Assembly (NCBI RefSeq): GCF_016616235.1
Contig: NZ_CP067100.1
Location: 2,477,001-2,541,000, forward strand
Direction of reading: 5' to 3'
Length of the DNA: 64,000 nucleotides
From: Bradyrhizobium diazoefficiens
Lineage (GTDB): Bacteria; Pseudomonadota; Alphaproteobacteria; Rhizobiales; Xanthobacteraceae
Shown: in pieces, positions 7,066-15,108 of the stretch
How positions within the stretch are numbered: the first letter of the stretch is position 1
How the letters are laid out: each line of letters begins with the position of its first letter
Position numbers and translations under genes: made by a program
The notes under the pieces: model-generated
Seen by the model: the letters and a program-made list of their open reading frames with translations, nothing else
Database searches by the model: none
What the model was told of the DNA's origin: nothing

Positions 7066-8880
7066 TTACCTCCGCGTCGCGCGGAATGGATTATCCATCG
7101 TGAATGCATCCGGCCTGATACCGCTCTCGATGCGAGTCCAGGTGACAGGCGCGGCAATCGGAAATCCCTCCCGCGCCCGCGGCGAGTAGGTGCCCACCGC
7201 AGTGGTCCCACGCCCGTTCCGCAAGTAATCGAGGAAGATCCGGCCGCTGCGCCTAGCCTGCGCTGAGAGGATGTAGCGGGCGGGGTTGCGCGCCGCGAAG
7301 TCGGCCACCAGGCGTCGTGCGATATGATGCGCCTGATCGTGCAGTATAGGTCCATCCAGCGACGCGATCAAATGGATGCCCTTGCCTCCGGTCAACTTCG
7401 GCCAAGTGTCGAACCCCTGACGTTTCATTGCCGCGCGGAGTTCAAGAGCGGTGTCGGCGACTGTCTCCCATTCGATGCCATCTCCGGGATCGAGATCGAT
7501 CACGATACGATCGGCGTGCTCGAAATCCTCCACTGTCGAATTCCACGGGTGCAGTTCGATCGCCCCAATCTCGACCAGGCCGAGGAAGCCATGAAGACTG
7601 TCGACCCATAGGCGCGTGCCTTGGCCGCCTTCCCGCTTTTGGATTCGGAGCTGGTGCACCGCTTCCGGAATCTCCTTCGGAAGCGGACCCTTGTGGTAGA
7701 AGGTGGTGCCGTGTACGTGCCGGACGAGCTTGAGCGGACGATTGCCCAGGTGCGGCAGCGCCTTCCTCCAAACGCGCTTCCAGTACTCCGCGAGCTGTTC
7801 CTTCGAGGGGACGACGGCGTCGGGCAGCAGTTGCAGGATGTTTTCCCTGGGGACCCCGAGCTTCGGCCGTCCGACGGGGGAGGGTACCAGCCGGGGGGCC
7901 TTGACCTTTCTCACGGCGAGGTCCTCACGGAGCCCCTTGAACACGGCCTCACGCAACAGGCCATCGTCCGTCAGCGCGCCAAACTCGACTTCAGCGTCAA
8001 CCTTCGGTTCGACCCAGGTGGCCTTTGGCTTCTTGATCCTGACGTCCAGCGGCGACGTCCGCCGGATCAATGGATCCAGCCGCTCGCGCAACTCACGCGC
8101 GGTCGTCTCCGTATAGCCGGTGCGGACCTTGCCGGCATAGACCAGCTTGCCGTTTTCACGACGGCCCACATAGAGCGAAGCGATCTTGCGAGGGTGGGCC
8201 CCGAGCTTCTCCACGAACGCCACGATTGGAAGGGTCTCGCTCTTCTTGCACTTGAGCTTGATCCAGGTCTCCTGCCTGCCCGAGCGATAGGGTTCTCCGA
8301 GCCGCTTGGCGATGAGCCCTTCCAGGCCCAGCTCGCACCCATTGTGGAAGATTCGGTCGCCATCGGCTTCCAAGCTTTCGACATAGATGAAGGTGTCGGG
8401 CGCATGCTTGAGGAGGCGTTGGAGTAAACGCTTCCGACCCTCATACGCGACCGCACGCAAATCGTAGCCATCTAAGTAGAGCAGGTCGAATGCGTGGTAG
8501 CGCACACGCTCACTGCGCTTTGGCCCGAGCTCGCGCCGGAGCTGCTGAAAGTCAGGTAATCCGGCGCTGCCGTACACCACGGCTTCGCCGTCGATGATCG
8601 CGCTGTCTGCTTTCAACCGATGCGCCGCCGCAGCGATTGACGAGAACTGCTCGGTCCAGTCGTAACCCGTGCGCGAATACACTTTGACGTCACCATCGTC
8701 CAGGTGCAGCTGCGCGCGGTAGCCGTCGGCCTTAATCTCATAGACCCAACCCTCGCCACGCGGCGGCGTCTCGCGCAACGTGGGATCACAAGGCTCGATG
8801 TAACCTGGAATAGCAGTCTTTTGCGCCCCGCGGACGCGCGATACTCCCGAACGAGACTGACGCAACGCTACAGCACACAT
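7066..8880 (-). CDS. ligD: LigD-type ATP-dependent DNA ligase with polymerase domain
   Basis: Two-domain end-joining enzyme of 604 residues. The ligase domain comes first, with the adenylated lysine in EIKADGYR (Lys50), IIDGEAV near 95-101, EGLIAKR near 187-193 and WIKLKCKK near 206-213, then an OB fold to about 320. The archaeo-eukaryotic-primase-like polymerase domain follows from about 380, with IDLDPGDG (461-468) and LTGGKGIHL (496-504). There is no N-terminal 3'-phosphoesterase module, so that activity is absent or encoded elsewhere. Domain order is ligase-polymerase. Such enzymes work with Ku in non-homologous end joining, but no ku gene is in the window. Two small genes follow closely. 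The ATG lacks a clear ribosome-binding site, so the start is uncertain by a few codons. Confidence 0.93.
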   Translation of the reverse strand: MCAVALRQSRSGVSRVRGAQKTAIPGYIEPCDPTLRETPPRGEGWVYEIKADGYRAQLHLDDGDVKVYSRTGYDWTEQFSSIAAAAHRLKADSAIIDGEAVVYGSAGLPDFQQLRRELGPKRSERVRYHAFDLLYLDGYDLRAVAYEGRKRLLQRLLKHAPDTFIYVESLEADGDRIFHNGCELGLEGLIAKRLGEPYRSGRQETWIKLKCKKSETLPIVAFVEKLGAHPRKIASLYVGRRENGKLVYAGKVRTGYTETTARELRERLDPLIRRTSPLDVRIKKPKATWVEPKVDAEVEFGALTDDGLLREAVFKGLREDLAVRKVKAPRLVPSPVGRPKLGVPRENILQLLPDAVVPSKEQLAEYWKRVWRKALPHLGNRPLKLVRHVHGTTFYHKGPLPKEIPEAVHQLRIQKREGGQGTRLWVDSLHGFLGLVEIGAIELHPWNSTVEDFEHADRIVIDLDPGDGIEWETVADTALELRAAMKRQGFDTWPKLTGGKGIHLIASLDGPILHDQAHHIARRLVADFAARNPARYILSAQARRSGRIFLDYLRNGRGTTAVGTYSPRAREGFPIAAPVTWTRIESGIRPDAFTMDNPFRATRR

Positions 8881-8985
8881 GCGGATTCAACGCATCCCGG
8901 CCGATTCGTTCCCTCCTGGAAATGCTCCGCCACCGGTGAATGCGATCGAGGTTCGTCTCGGCCGGCCCGGTTTTAAGCCGAGGAG

Positions 8986-9538
8986 CTATATGGGCGGGAG
9001 AGCCCGTAAGGGAGGGCTCGGCAGGACCACTCGCGCAACATCGCCCGCAGCTACGCGTCCGCCGGTTCGAACAACGCCCATCACGCCGCATCTAAACGCT
9101 GGGCCTGTTTTCTCAAACGGGAGCAGGTGCTGTTTCAGGCTGGACCGGAAGCGATCAACCAGCACGCAGGCAGCCCGAAGCCCGTCAGTTCCACGGCGGC
9201 GGTCGGTCCGAGCAGGATCCGCGTCCCCCGCGGCATCTCCTCAAGGTCGAGGCCGTCCGTCGATGTTCTCGCCGAGTTCTCCCGCGCCGATTTCGTAGCC
9301 GCATCTCCGGAGTGTGCCGAACAGCTCGGACGGGATCAGGTGTACTTGGCGCAGATTAGGCGGGCGAGGCTGCCTTCGGACGAGGTATCGGTGCCGAACG
9401 AAAGGCCCAGCGTGCGCATCGCCTTCGACGCCATGGCCTTCCACCAACAGGATCTCGCGTTGCGGCATCTTGCTGAAAACGATGCCTGTGATCTGCCGAC
9501 ACGGCCAGAACGATGCCTTCGAGGACGAGGCCCGTCAT
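8986..9538 (-). pseudogene. MOSC-domain protein, multiply frameshifted
   Basis: Minus-strand remnant read in successive frames. It starts with ATG 9538 (LEGIVLAVSADHRHRF), shifts at about 9465 to the core (VEGHGVEGDAHAGP, HRYLVRR, PNLRQVHLIPSELF, GELGENI), and shifts at about 9240 to GLDLEEMPRGTRILLGP and VELTG. It shifts again at about 9190 to the C-terminus (DRFRSSLKQHLL, GVMGVVRTGGRV) with stop at 8986. These are the expected MOSC segments in order, so one ancestral gene has at least three indels. MOSC domains are sulfur carriers related to molybdenum cofactor sulfurase. It began 6 bases after the PHP gene, so it probably shared its transcript. Confidence 0.75.
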
Positions 9539-9544
9539 CGTCCG

Positions 9545-10753
9545 TCAGGCTGCACGTGCAAAGGAGCGCCGCCGCTGGCGAAGGTATCGCGTGATGTCCG
9601 ACAGCGGCATGGCATTCAGCACCCGGTCGGGCGGCACGCCACCTTTTCGCGCCATCTCGACACCCCAATGCATATGATCGAGCTCAGCAATCGAGTGTGC
9701 GTCCGGATTGATGCTCAGCATGCAGCCGTATTCGAGCGCCGCCTGATGCCAGCGCCAGTCCAGATCGAGCCGCCACGGATGGGCGTTGATCTCGACCGCG
9801 ACGTCGTGCTTGGCGCAGGAGCGAAGGACCTTTTCGACGTCGATCTCGTACCCCGGCCGGCGCTGGAGCTGGCGGCCAGTCATATGGCCGATGATGGTGG
9901 TGTAGGGGTTGGCAACGGCGCGGAGCAGCCGTTCGGTCTGCGCCTTTCTGTCCAGCTTGAATCGTCCATGGATACTGGCAACCACAAAGTCGAAGCTTTC
10001 AAGCACGTCGTCAGGATAGTCGAGCGCTCCGTCTGCCAGGATGTCCGATTCGATCCCTTTCAGGATCCGGAAGTCCTTGCCAAATTTCTTGTTGAGCCGG
10101 TCGGCTTCCTGGTGCTGCTCCTTGATCTCTTCGAGCGACAGGCCTCCGGCGTAGTGCGCGGACTTGGAATGGTCGGCAACACCAAAATATTCGAAGCCGC
10201 GCTTTCGCGTCGCCTTCGCCATGGTCTCAAGGGTCTCGGTCCCGTCCGAGGCGTCGGTGTGGCAGTGCACGATCCCGCGCCGACCTTCGCCGCTTTTCGC
10301 GATCGCGAGATTTTGCAGGATCTTGGTCTGCAGCGCTGACCCAAGCCCCTTGGCCTTCTTGATCCGGTCCTCCTTCGCTGCCTCCTCCAGTTCGGCGAGG
10401 GACGTGACGCCTAGGTCCTTGTAGAGCCGCAGCACCTTCTCGGGCCGGAGCCCGGGTAGGCTCAGGAGTTCCAGCACACCGGCGGGGACCTCCTCCCGGA
10501 GCTTCTCCAAGCTGGGATGAGTGCCTGTGCGGTGAAGCTTGAGGATGATGTCTGCGATGGCACCACCCACGCCAGGTATCTCCGTCAACCTGTCCTCTTC
10601 AATCAGACGCTCGATCGGGACGGCCAGCGCCGTCAGGCTGTCCGCGGCGCGCGAATAGGCTTTCGCGCGGTACGGATTGCCGCCGCGGAGTGCGCTCCGC
10701 TGCGCGTACCCCCGCAGCAACTTTGCGATCTCTTGCGTACCGATCTTGGGCAC
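9545..10753 (-). CDS. HhH and PHP domain protein (PolX-like without polymerase core)
   Basis: A 402-residue protein. Residues 1-160 match the N-terminal region of family X polymerases: GGNPYRAKAYSRAADSL, then two helix-hairpin-helix segments (LTEIPGVGGAIADII and LLSLPGLRPEKVLRLY). Residues from about 175 form a PHP phosphoesterase with metal ligands in VHCHTDASDG, VADHSKSAHY, GIESDIL, ASIHGR, GHMTGR and NPDAHS. Bacterial PolX has about 570 residues with a catalytic palm between these parts. Here the palm is absent, leaving DNA-binding hairpins joined to a nuclease-like PHP domain. The start is GTG 10753. The dead MOSC gene and ligD lie downstream on the same strand, suggesting a DNA-end-processing role. 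Confidence 0.85.
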   Translation of the reverse strand: MPKIGTQEIAKLLRGYAQRSALRGGNPYRAKAYSRAADSLTALAVPIERLIEEDRLTEIPGVGGAIADIILKLHRTGTHPSLEKLREEVPAGVLELLSLPGLRPEKVLRLYKDLGVTSLAELEEAAKEDRIKKAKGLGSALQTKILQNLAIAKSGEGRRGIVHCHTDASDGTETLETMAKATRKRGFEYFGVADHSKSAHYAGGLSLEEIKEQHQEADRLNKKFGKDFRILKGIESDILADGALDYPDDVLESFDFVVASIHGRFKLDRKAQTERLLRAVANPYTTIIGHMTGRQLQRRPGYEIDVEKVLRSCAKHDVAVEINAHPWRLDLDWRWHQAALEYGCMLSINPDAHSIAELDHMHWGVEMARKGGVPPDRVLNAMPLSDITRYLRQRRRSFARAA

Positions 10754-10885
10754 GATGTCTTCCCAAAATTCTTTCCGAGTCTCAACGGTCCCAAGCGGCT
10801 AGCAGTTCCGGGGAAGGGCTATTGCCGAGCCTGGAACGGCAGGGAATTGAGCTGGTTGGCCAGAGGGGGTGTGGAGGACGCTTGC

Positions 10886-11080
10886 ATGATCGAGACCGAC
10901 ACTCTTTTGGAGAAATGCCTACGCTGCGGCGCCTGGCCGATGGCCGCGAGCCTGCAGCGGACGTCCTCTCCGCAGCCGGAAATCCGGTTCAGGTGCCCGA
11001 GGTGTCACGCCGACGAGACCGGTCGACTACGCCGCCGGCCGATTCAGCGCTCCGGGCCCCCGGATCTGAACGCAGCCTGA
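10886..11080 (+). CDS. Small zinc-ribbon-like protein
   Basis: A 64-residue frame with two CxxC pairs, CLRCGAW near residue 11 and FRCPRCHADE near residue 37, a spacing that suits a zinc ribbon. GGAGG lies about 12 bases before ATG 10886. The C-terminus is basic. The frame is also open far upstream, overlapping the PHP gene on the other strand, so the start rests on the motif and ribosome-binding site. Function is unknown. Confidence 0.45.
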   Translation: MIETDTLLEKCLRCGAWPMAASLQRTSSPQPEIRFRCPRCHADETGRLRRRPIQRSGPPDLNAA

Positions 11081-11308
11081 CCCGGTGATCCCAGTCGAAA
11101 CTGAGCTGGCGGTCTTTGCACGCTGCGAGACCTCCTCGTATCCCTCGGCGCGATCGGTGATCGGCGGCTGAGCGTTGCGGCGCGGCAAATTCCAGTTGCG
11201 AAGAGACGGTCCGAATGTAGAGTAGGCCGTATTTTACGCCGCTTTAACAATGTTGAATTCGGCGCCTCTGCGGTTGCGATACGATTGCCTTTCCTTTGGG
11301 GGGCTCCC

Positions 11309-11509
11309 ATGTTCGATCCGGCAACGACCGCGCTGTTGCGCGCCGTCCTCGACGAGGTCTGCGAAGACGTTTCGCGCTCCGAATCCGGCACACGCGTCCA
11401 CGTGGCATCCAGGATCCTGGAAGCCGTCAACAAGGGTGACACTTCGCCGGACCGGCTCAAGCAGATCGGCCGCGAGGCTCTCTACGACGCGCCGACCATG
11501 TGGCGATAG
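11309..11509 (+). CDS. Conserved small hypothetical protein
   Basis: A 66-residue acidic helical protein (FDPATTALLRAVLDEV, ARILEAVNKGDTS, ALYDAPTMWR). It looks like a short conserved rhizobial family I have seen without assigned function. ATG 11309 follows a G-rich stretch, and an in-frame codon at 11285 is less likely. The next gene begins 16 bases after its stop, so they are probably co-transcribed. Confidence 0.6.
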   Translation: MFDPATTALLRAVLDEVCEDVSRSESGTRVHVASRILEAVNKGDTSPDRLKQIGREALYDAPTMWR

Positions 11510-11525
11510 CGGGGAGACGTGGGGC

Positions 11526-11930
11526 GTGAACTTCCAGGTTACGGTGCTTAAGATCCTGGTGAGCTATCCGGACGGTTTTGCCGTTATGGCGGACCTCAAG
11601 CGCGACATGGCCATCCTCGCAACGAGCGGACGGGATTGGGCTGAGCGGACCAAGCGGCTTGCCGCGCGGGTGGCGGATCTCGATATCTTCTCGCAAGCGC
11701 TGGTCGAGCGCCTGAACGGCGGCTGGCGTATTACTGAGAAGGGGCGCGCGGTGCTCGAACTCATGGAAGCTCGTCCTTCTAAAACGGAGCCGGAAAGAGA
11801 CGGAGTAGGAGCTGAGCCGTCCATTACGGCGCAAGCGGCGCGTCTTCCTGTCTCAACCCGGCTCACTGGGGATCAACGCCGTCAGCGCCGCCGAGCCGCT
11901 CGCGAGCGGGCCAGGGCGAAGGCTTCCTGA
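11526..11930 (+). CDS. Hypothetical protein with winged-helix-like features
   Basis: GTG 11526 with GGGGAG upstream gives 134 residues. Residues 1-85 alternate helices with a strand-turn-strand: VTVLKILVSYPDGF, MADLKRDMAIL, ADLDIFSQALVER and GGWRITEKGRAVLELM. The last resembles the recognition helix and wing of short winged-helix proteins. The C-terminal 45 residues are disordered and arginine-rich (RRQRRRAARERARAK). DNA or RNA binding is plausible. It follows the small gene at 11309 by 16 bases. Confidence 0.6.
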   Translation: MNFQVTVLKILVSYPDGFAVMADLKRDMAILATSGRDWAERTKRLAARVADLDIFSQALVERLNGGWRITEKGRAVLELMEARPSKTEPERDGVGAEPSITAQAARLPVSTRLTGDQRRQRRRAARERARAKAS

Positions 11931-12186
11931 TCTCCTCCCGAGCGGCTTCCGCCGAACCTCCGGCTACCACCGGTGACGGGAAATCTCTAATCCCTCCTTC
12001 GAACTGTTCGTCGGCGCTCTTTGAGGGCGCCTGAGCGGCGCTAAGCTTTCAGACAGCCCATATGCATTGGCATCGCGGATCTCCACCGACACCTCCGAGG
12101 TTTTCGGAAACTAAAATTAGCTCCTAAATCACAATGCTCCCTCAGCGGACGGATGCTACGCTGGCTCCAGTAGGGGGGACGAACAA

Positions 12187-12366
12187 TTGGCCATCTACCG
12201 AATACTTAAAAACTCACCTCTTGGCCCTGAAGAGATCACGCGTCTTTCCAGCGTTTACGAGCAGGCTCTCCGTACGATTGGCGTACAGGATCGAAACACT
12301 GAATTGGTGGCCAGGAAGATCCTTGAGATCGCTCAGACCGGCCTCAAGGATCCCGCCAAGATCTGA
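12187..12366 (+). CDS. Small conserved hypothetical protein, TTG start, possibly truncated
   Basis: TTG 12187 preceded by a GGGGGG run gives 59 residues (AIYRILKNSPLGPEE, RLSSVYEQALRTIGV, ELVARKILEIAQTGLKDPAKI). This matches my memory of a small rhizobial family of about 70 residues. The frame meets TGA at 12364-12366. Beyond it the same frame continues VRAIEELDLPKG to TGA 12403-12405, which looks like the family's usual C-terminal tail. So the TGA is probably a premature stop removing about 13 residues. Function is unknown. Confidence 0.55.
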   Translation: MAIYRILKNSPLGPEEITRLSSVYEQALRTIGVQDRNTELVARKILEIAQTGLKDPAKI

Positions 12367-12405
12367 GTCCGGGCCATTGAGGAATTGGACCTGCCGAAAG
12401 GCTGA

Positions 12406-12977
12406 TTGCGAGCAAAAAAGGTCCGTGGTTTGGCGCAAGCCGAAGGGAATTCGATAGACGCCGACCTAACGCTACATCCGCGACTGGCTTTTCCCGAACG
12501 ACCAGATGCGGCGTTTTCGAGGCTGGCCGAAACGCAAGCGCGATGGCGCTGATCGCCAATATTGCAAGGACAGAACAGTACGTCAGGCGCGCAGGCGCCT
12601 CTGGCTACTAGTGTGTAAGGCGGATTTGCAGTTCCAACCACGCATGCGGCAGGCGCTATCGCTTCCTCAAGCCGCAGATCACTGCATTTGCCTCGACGGC
12701 AGATGCTGGTTGCGGTTTTCAATGCGCAGAGGCGAACGGAGGTTCGACCCTCAAGCGGCTCGAGCAGTTGGAATTTCTCTCGTGAGTTCACGGTTGCCAC
12801 AACCAGTCATTTGTCCGATGCACGTCGCGAGCCGACGCATCCCATTGCACGGCGTCTCGCCCGAAATCAGCTTGAATTGTTTCAGCGATCGTCCCTACGA
12901 TGCAAACCGAAGAACGCCTTCTGCTGCGCGGCGGCGGCCAACACGGAAATCGCCCGCGCCGCAGCCCGCTTCGGGAA
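12406..12977. other. 572-base stretch without a recognised gene
   Basis: Open frames exist on both strands, but none shows a domain, a signal peptide or a good ribosome-binding site. I see no tRNA, repeat or strong hairpin. It separates the small-protein genes from the LysR gene and may hold that gene's promoter. Confidence 0.5.
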
Positions 12978-13880
12978 ATGGAGTTGTGCTTGGATTGGAA
13001 CGATCTGCGTTACTTCTTGGCCGTGGCCCGGCTTCACAGTCTAACGGAAGCGTCCCGGGAGCTGAGAGTGAGCCAGGCGACGATCGCACGCCGCATTGCG
13101 GCTCTCGAACATACCATCGGAAGAGGTCTCTTTACTAAGCGCCACGACGGATACAGCTTGACGACCGCAGGCGAAGCGTTGTTCGAACCCGCTGAGCAGG
13201 CGGAGGCTCACCTTCTGTGGTTGGAACGGGGGGCGGCCTTCCCGGCCGAGAGCCTCGCCGGGATCGTCCGCTTGGCGATTCCGGAATTGCTAGGCCAACA
13301 CTTCATCATTCCTTCTCTCGCCGATTTCAGCGAGCGCCACCCCTCGATCCGGCTGGAGGTCATCGCCGACGTGCGCCCAATGCGCTTGAGCAGGCGTGAA
13401 GCCGACGTTCTCGTCCGTCTTGTGCATCCAACGCAAGGAGACTACCTGGTCCGCCGGGTAGGCCGGATCGCGCTCGCGCTGTATGGTTCGCCGGCGTACC
13501 TGGCTGCGCACGGCTCGCCCGCGGTCCCGTCAGATTTGCTGAATCACCGCATGATCGGCTGGGAAGCCGAACTCGGATTCTTGCCATTCTCTCGTTGGCT
13601 GCTGGACGCCTTGCCTGAAACCAACGTGGTCTTCCGCGCCCACACGATGAGCGCACAGTTGGCGGCGGCCGAAGCCAATCTCGGTCTCGCTGTTTTGCCG
13701 GCGTTCGTCGCCAAGAAATTCGGGTTGGTCCGGGTCCTCAAGGAGGAGGCTCCGTTCTCCTCCGACATATGGATGTTGCAGGCGCCGGGCTCTAGTTCGT
13801 TTGCTCGCGTGAGGGTGCTTGCCGACCATGTCGCGGAGGCGCTTCAGCAATCCTCGGCCGATTTCATGGACCTCGGCTAA
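12978..13880 (+). CDS. LysR-family transcriptional regulator
   Basis: A 300-residue regulator. The N-terminal winged helix is LDWNDLRYFLAVAR, LTEASRELRVSQATIARRI and the wing KRHDGYSLTTAG. From about residue 90 the effector-binding domain (GIVRLAIPELLGQH, LYGSPAYL, GLAVLPAFVAKK) follows the periplasmic-binding fold. An upstream codon at 12900 is in frame, but ATG 12978 fits the family start. It is co-oriented with the oxidoreductase gene 139 bases downstream, which is a likely target though not divergent from it. The inducer is unknown. Confidence 0.9.
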   Translation: MELCLDWNDLRYFLAVARLHSLTEASRELRVSQATIARRIAALEHTIGRGLFTKRHDGYSLTTAGEALFEPAEQAEAHLLWLERGAAFPAESLAGIVRLAIPELLGQHFIIPSLADFSERHPSIRLEVIADVRPMRLSRREADVLVRLVHPTQGDYLVRRVGRIALALYGSPAYLAAHGSPAVPSDLLNHRMIGWEAELGFLPFSRWLLDALPETNVVFRAHTMSAQLAAAEANLGLAVLPAFVAKKFGLVRVLKEEAPFSSDIWMLQAPGSSSFARVRVLADHVAEALQQSSADFMDLG

Positions 13881-14019
13881 GGGCTCTCTGGCGCCGCTTC
13901 ATGACCGAATGCCCGTGCGCGCTTTTCAATTTTGAAAAACGCTTTTGCGTGATTGCCGCTGGTCGCTCAGGCAAAAGAGCAGAAAAACGTCTTCGGCAGT
14001 TTTCTGGAGCATTTTTGAA

Positions 14020-15003
14020 ATGACCACCACCGCGCAAGCCTTCAAGTTTTCTCGTACCGGGGGTCCCGACGTACTCGAATGGGTCTCGGACCAGGTTCCT
14101 CCGCCTGCGGAAGGACAGGTGCAGATCCGCCACGAAGCGATCGGCGTCAACTATATCGACGTCTATCATCGTTCCGGGATATATCCCCTTCCGCTACCCA
14201 GTGGCATCGGCGTCGAGGGAGCCGGCACGATCGAAGCGGTAGGCGGCGGAGTCTCTGGCTTCGCCGTAGGCGACCGCGTTGCCTATGCTGGTGGCACTCC
14301 CGGCGCGTATGCCACCATCAGAAACGCACCTGCCGCGCGGGTTGTGAAGCTTCCGGCGGACGTGTCCAGCAAGGCGGCCGCGAGCCTTACCTTCAAAGGT
14401 TTGACCGTCGAATATCTCATCCGGCGCTGTCACCAGGTGAAGGCCGGGGACTTCGTCCTGTGGCACGCTGCTGCCGGCGGCATCGGCCTGATTGCGTGCC
14501 AGTGGCTGAAGGCAATGGGAGCAACTGTCATCGGCACGGTCGGAAGCGAAGAGAAAGCAAAGCTCGTGCGCGCCAACGGCTGCGATCATCCGATCGTCTA
14601 CACGAAGCAGAGCTTCGTCGAGCAAGTGAAGGAGATCACGAAGGGCGAGGGCGTCGCGGTCGTCTACGACTCGGTCGGAGCGCAGACGTTTGGAGGTTCG
14701 CTGGATTGCTTGCGGATGACCGGCACTTTGGTCAGCTTTGGCACCTCCTCGGGGCCGGTGCCGCCGTTCGATCTGGGTGTGCTTGGCACGAAAGGCTCAC
14801 TTTTCGTGACGAGGCCCTCCATCGCGCATTACACGGCGAAACGCCCGGATTTGGAAAAAGGCGCGGCCGCGGTGTTCGAGGCCATCGAAAGCGGAACGAT
14901 AAAGGCCGCCGGGGTTACGGAGTACTTGCTGCCTGACGCCCCCCAGGCGCATCGGGATCTTGAGGCCAGGAAGACTTCGGGTTCACTGATTCTACTTCCC
15001 TGA
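14020..15003 (+). CDS. Quinone oxidoreductase (zeta-crystallin type, copy 1)
   Basis: NADPH-dependent medium-chain reductase of 327 residues without structural zinc cysteines. N-terminal landmarks are AIGVNYIDVYHRSGIYP and GVEGAGTIEAVG. The NADPH site is HAAAGGIGLIACQW, followed by GATVIGTVGSEEK, which is typical of quinone oxidoreductases of the QorA type. Expected activity is one-electron quinone reduction or reduction of activated alkenes. ATG 14020 has GGAG upstream. The copy at 22516-23499 has the same length and closely similar motifs, so they are paralogues. It lies between a LysR gene and a second MDR enzyme. Confidence 0.9.
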   Translation: MTTTAQAFKFSRTGGPDVLEWVSDQVPPPAEGQVQIRHEAIGVNYIDVYHRSGIYPLPLPSGIGVEGAGTIEAVGGGVSGFAVGDRVAYAGGTPGAYATIRNAPAARVVKLPADVSSKAAASLTFKGLTVEYLIRRCHQVKAGDFVLWHAAAGGIGLIACQWLKAMGATVIGTVGSEEKAKLVRANGCDHPIVYTKQSFVEQVKEITKGEGVAVVYDSVGAQTFGGSLDCLRMTGTLVSFGTSSGPVPPFDLGVLGTKGSLFVTRPSIAHYTAKRPDLEKGAAAVFEAIESGTIKAAGVTEYLLPDAPQAHRDLEARKTSGSLILLP

Positions 15004-15108
15004 TCCTTGTGAATGAGGGAAGCACTTAAATAAGCAGAAGGACGCAGCCGTATTCGCGCGGTCGGTGGCGGCACCAGCTCTGGGCCATCCCGTTCGGAGG
15101 AGGAACAA

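Noticed and set aside
7621..8427. Plus-strand frame opposite ligD
   Set aside because: Shadow of the ligase and polymerase domains.
9060..9080. GGTTCGAAC suggestive of a tRNA T-loop
   Set aside because: It lies in the C-terminal coding part of the MOSC remnant and has no flanking tRNA stems.
11981..12035. Imperfect GGCGCTC/GGGCGCC hairpin after the 11526 gene
   Set aside because: Seven-base stem with a mismatch and no U-run; too weak to call a terminator.
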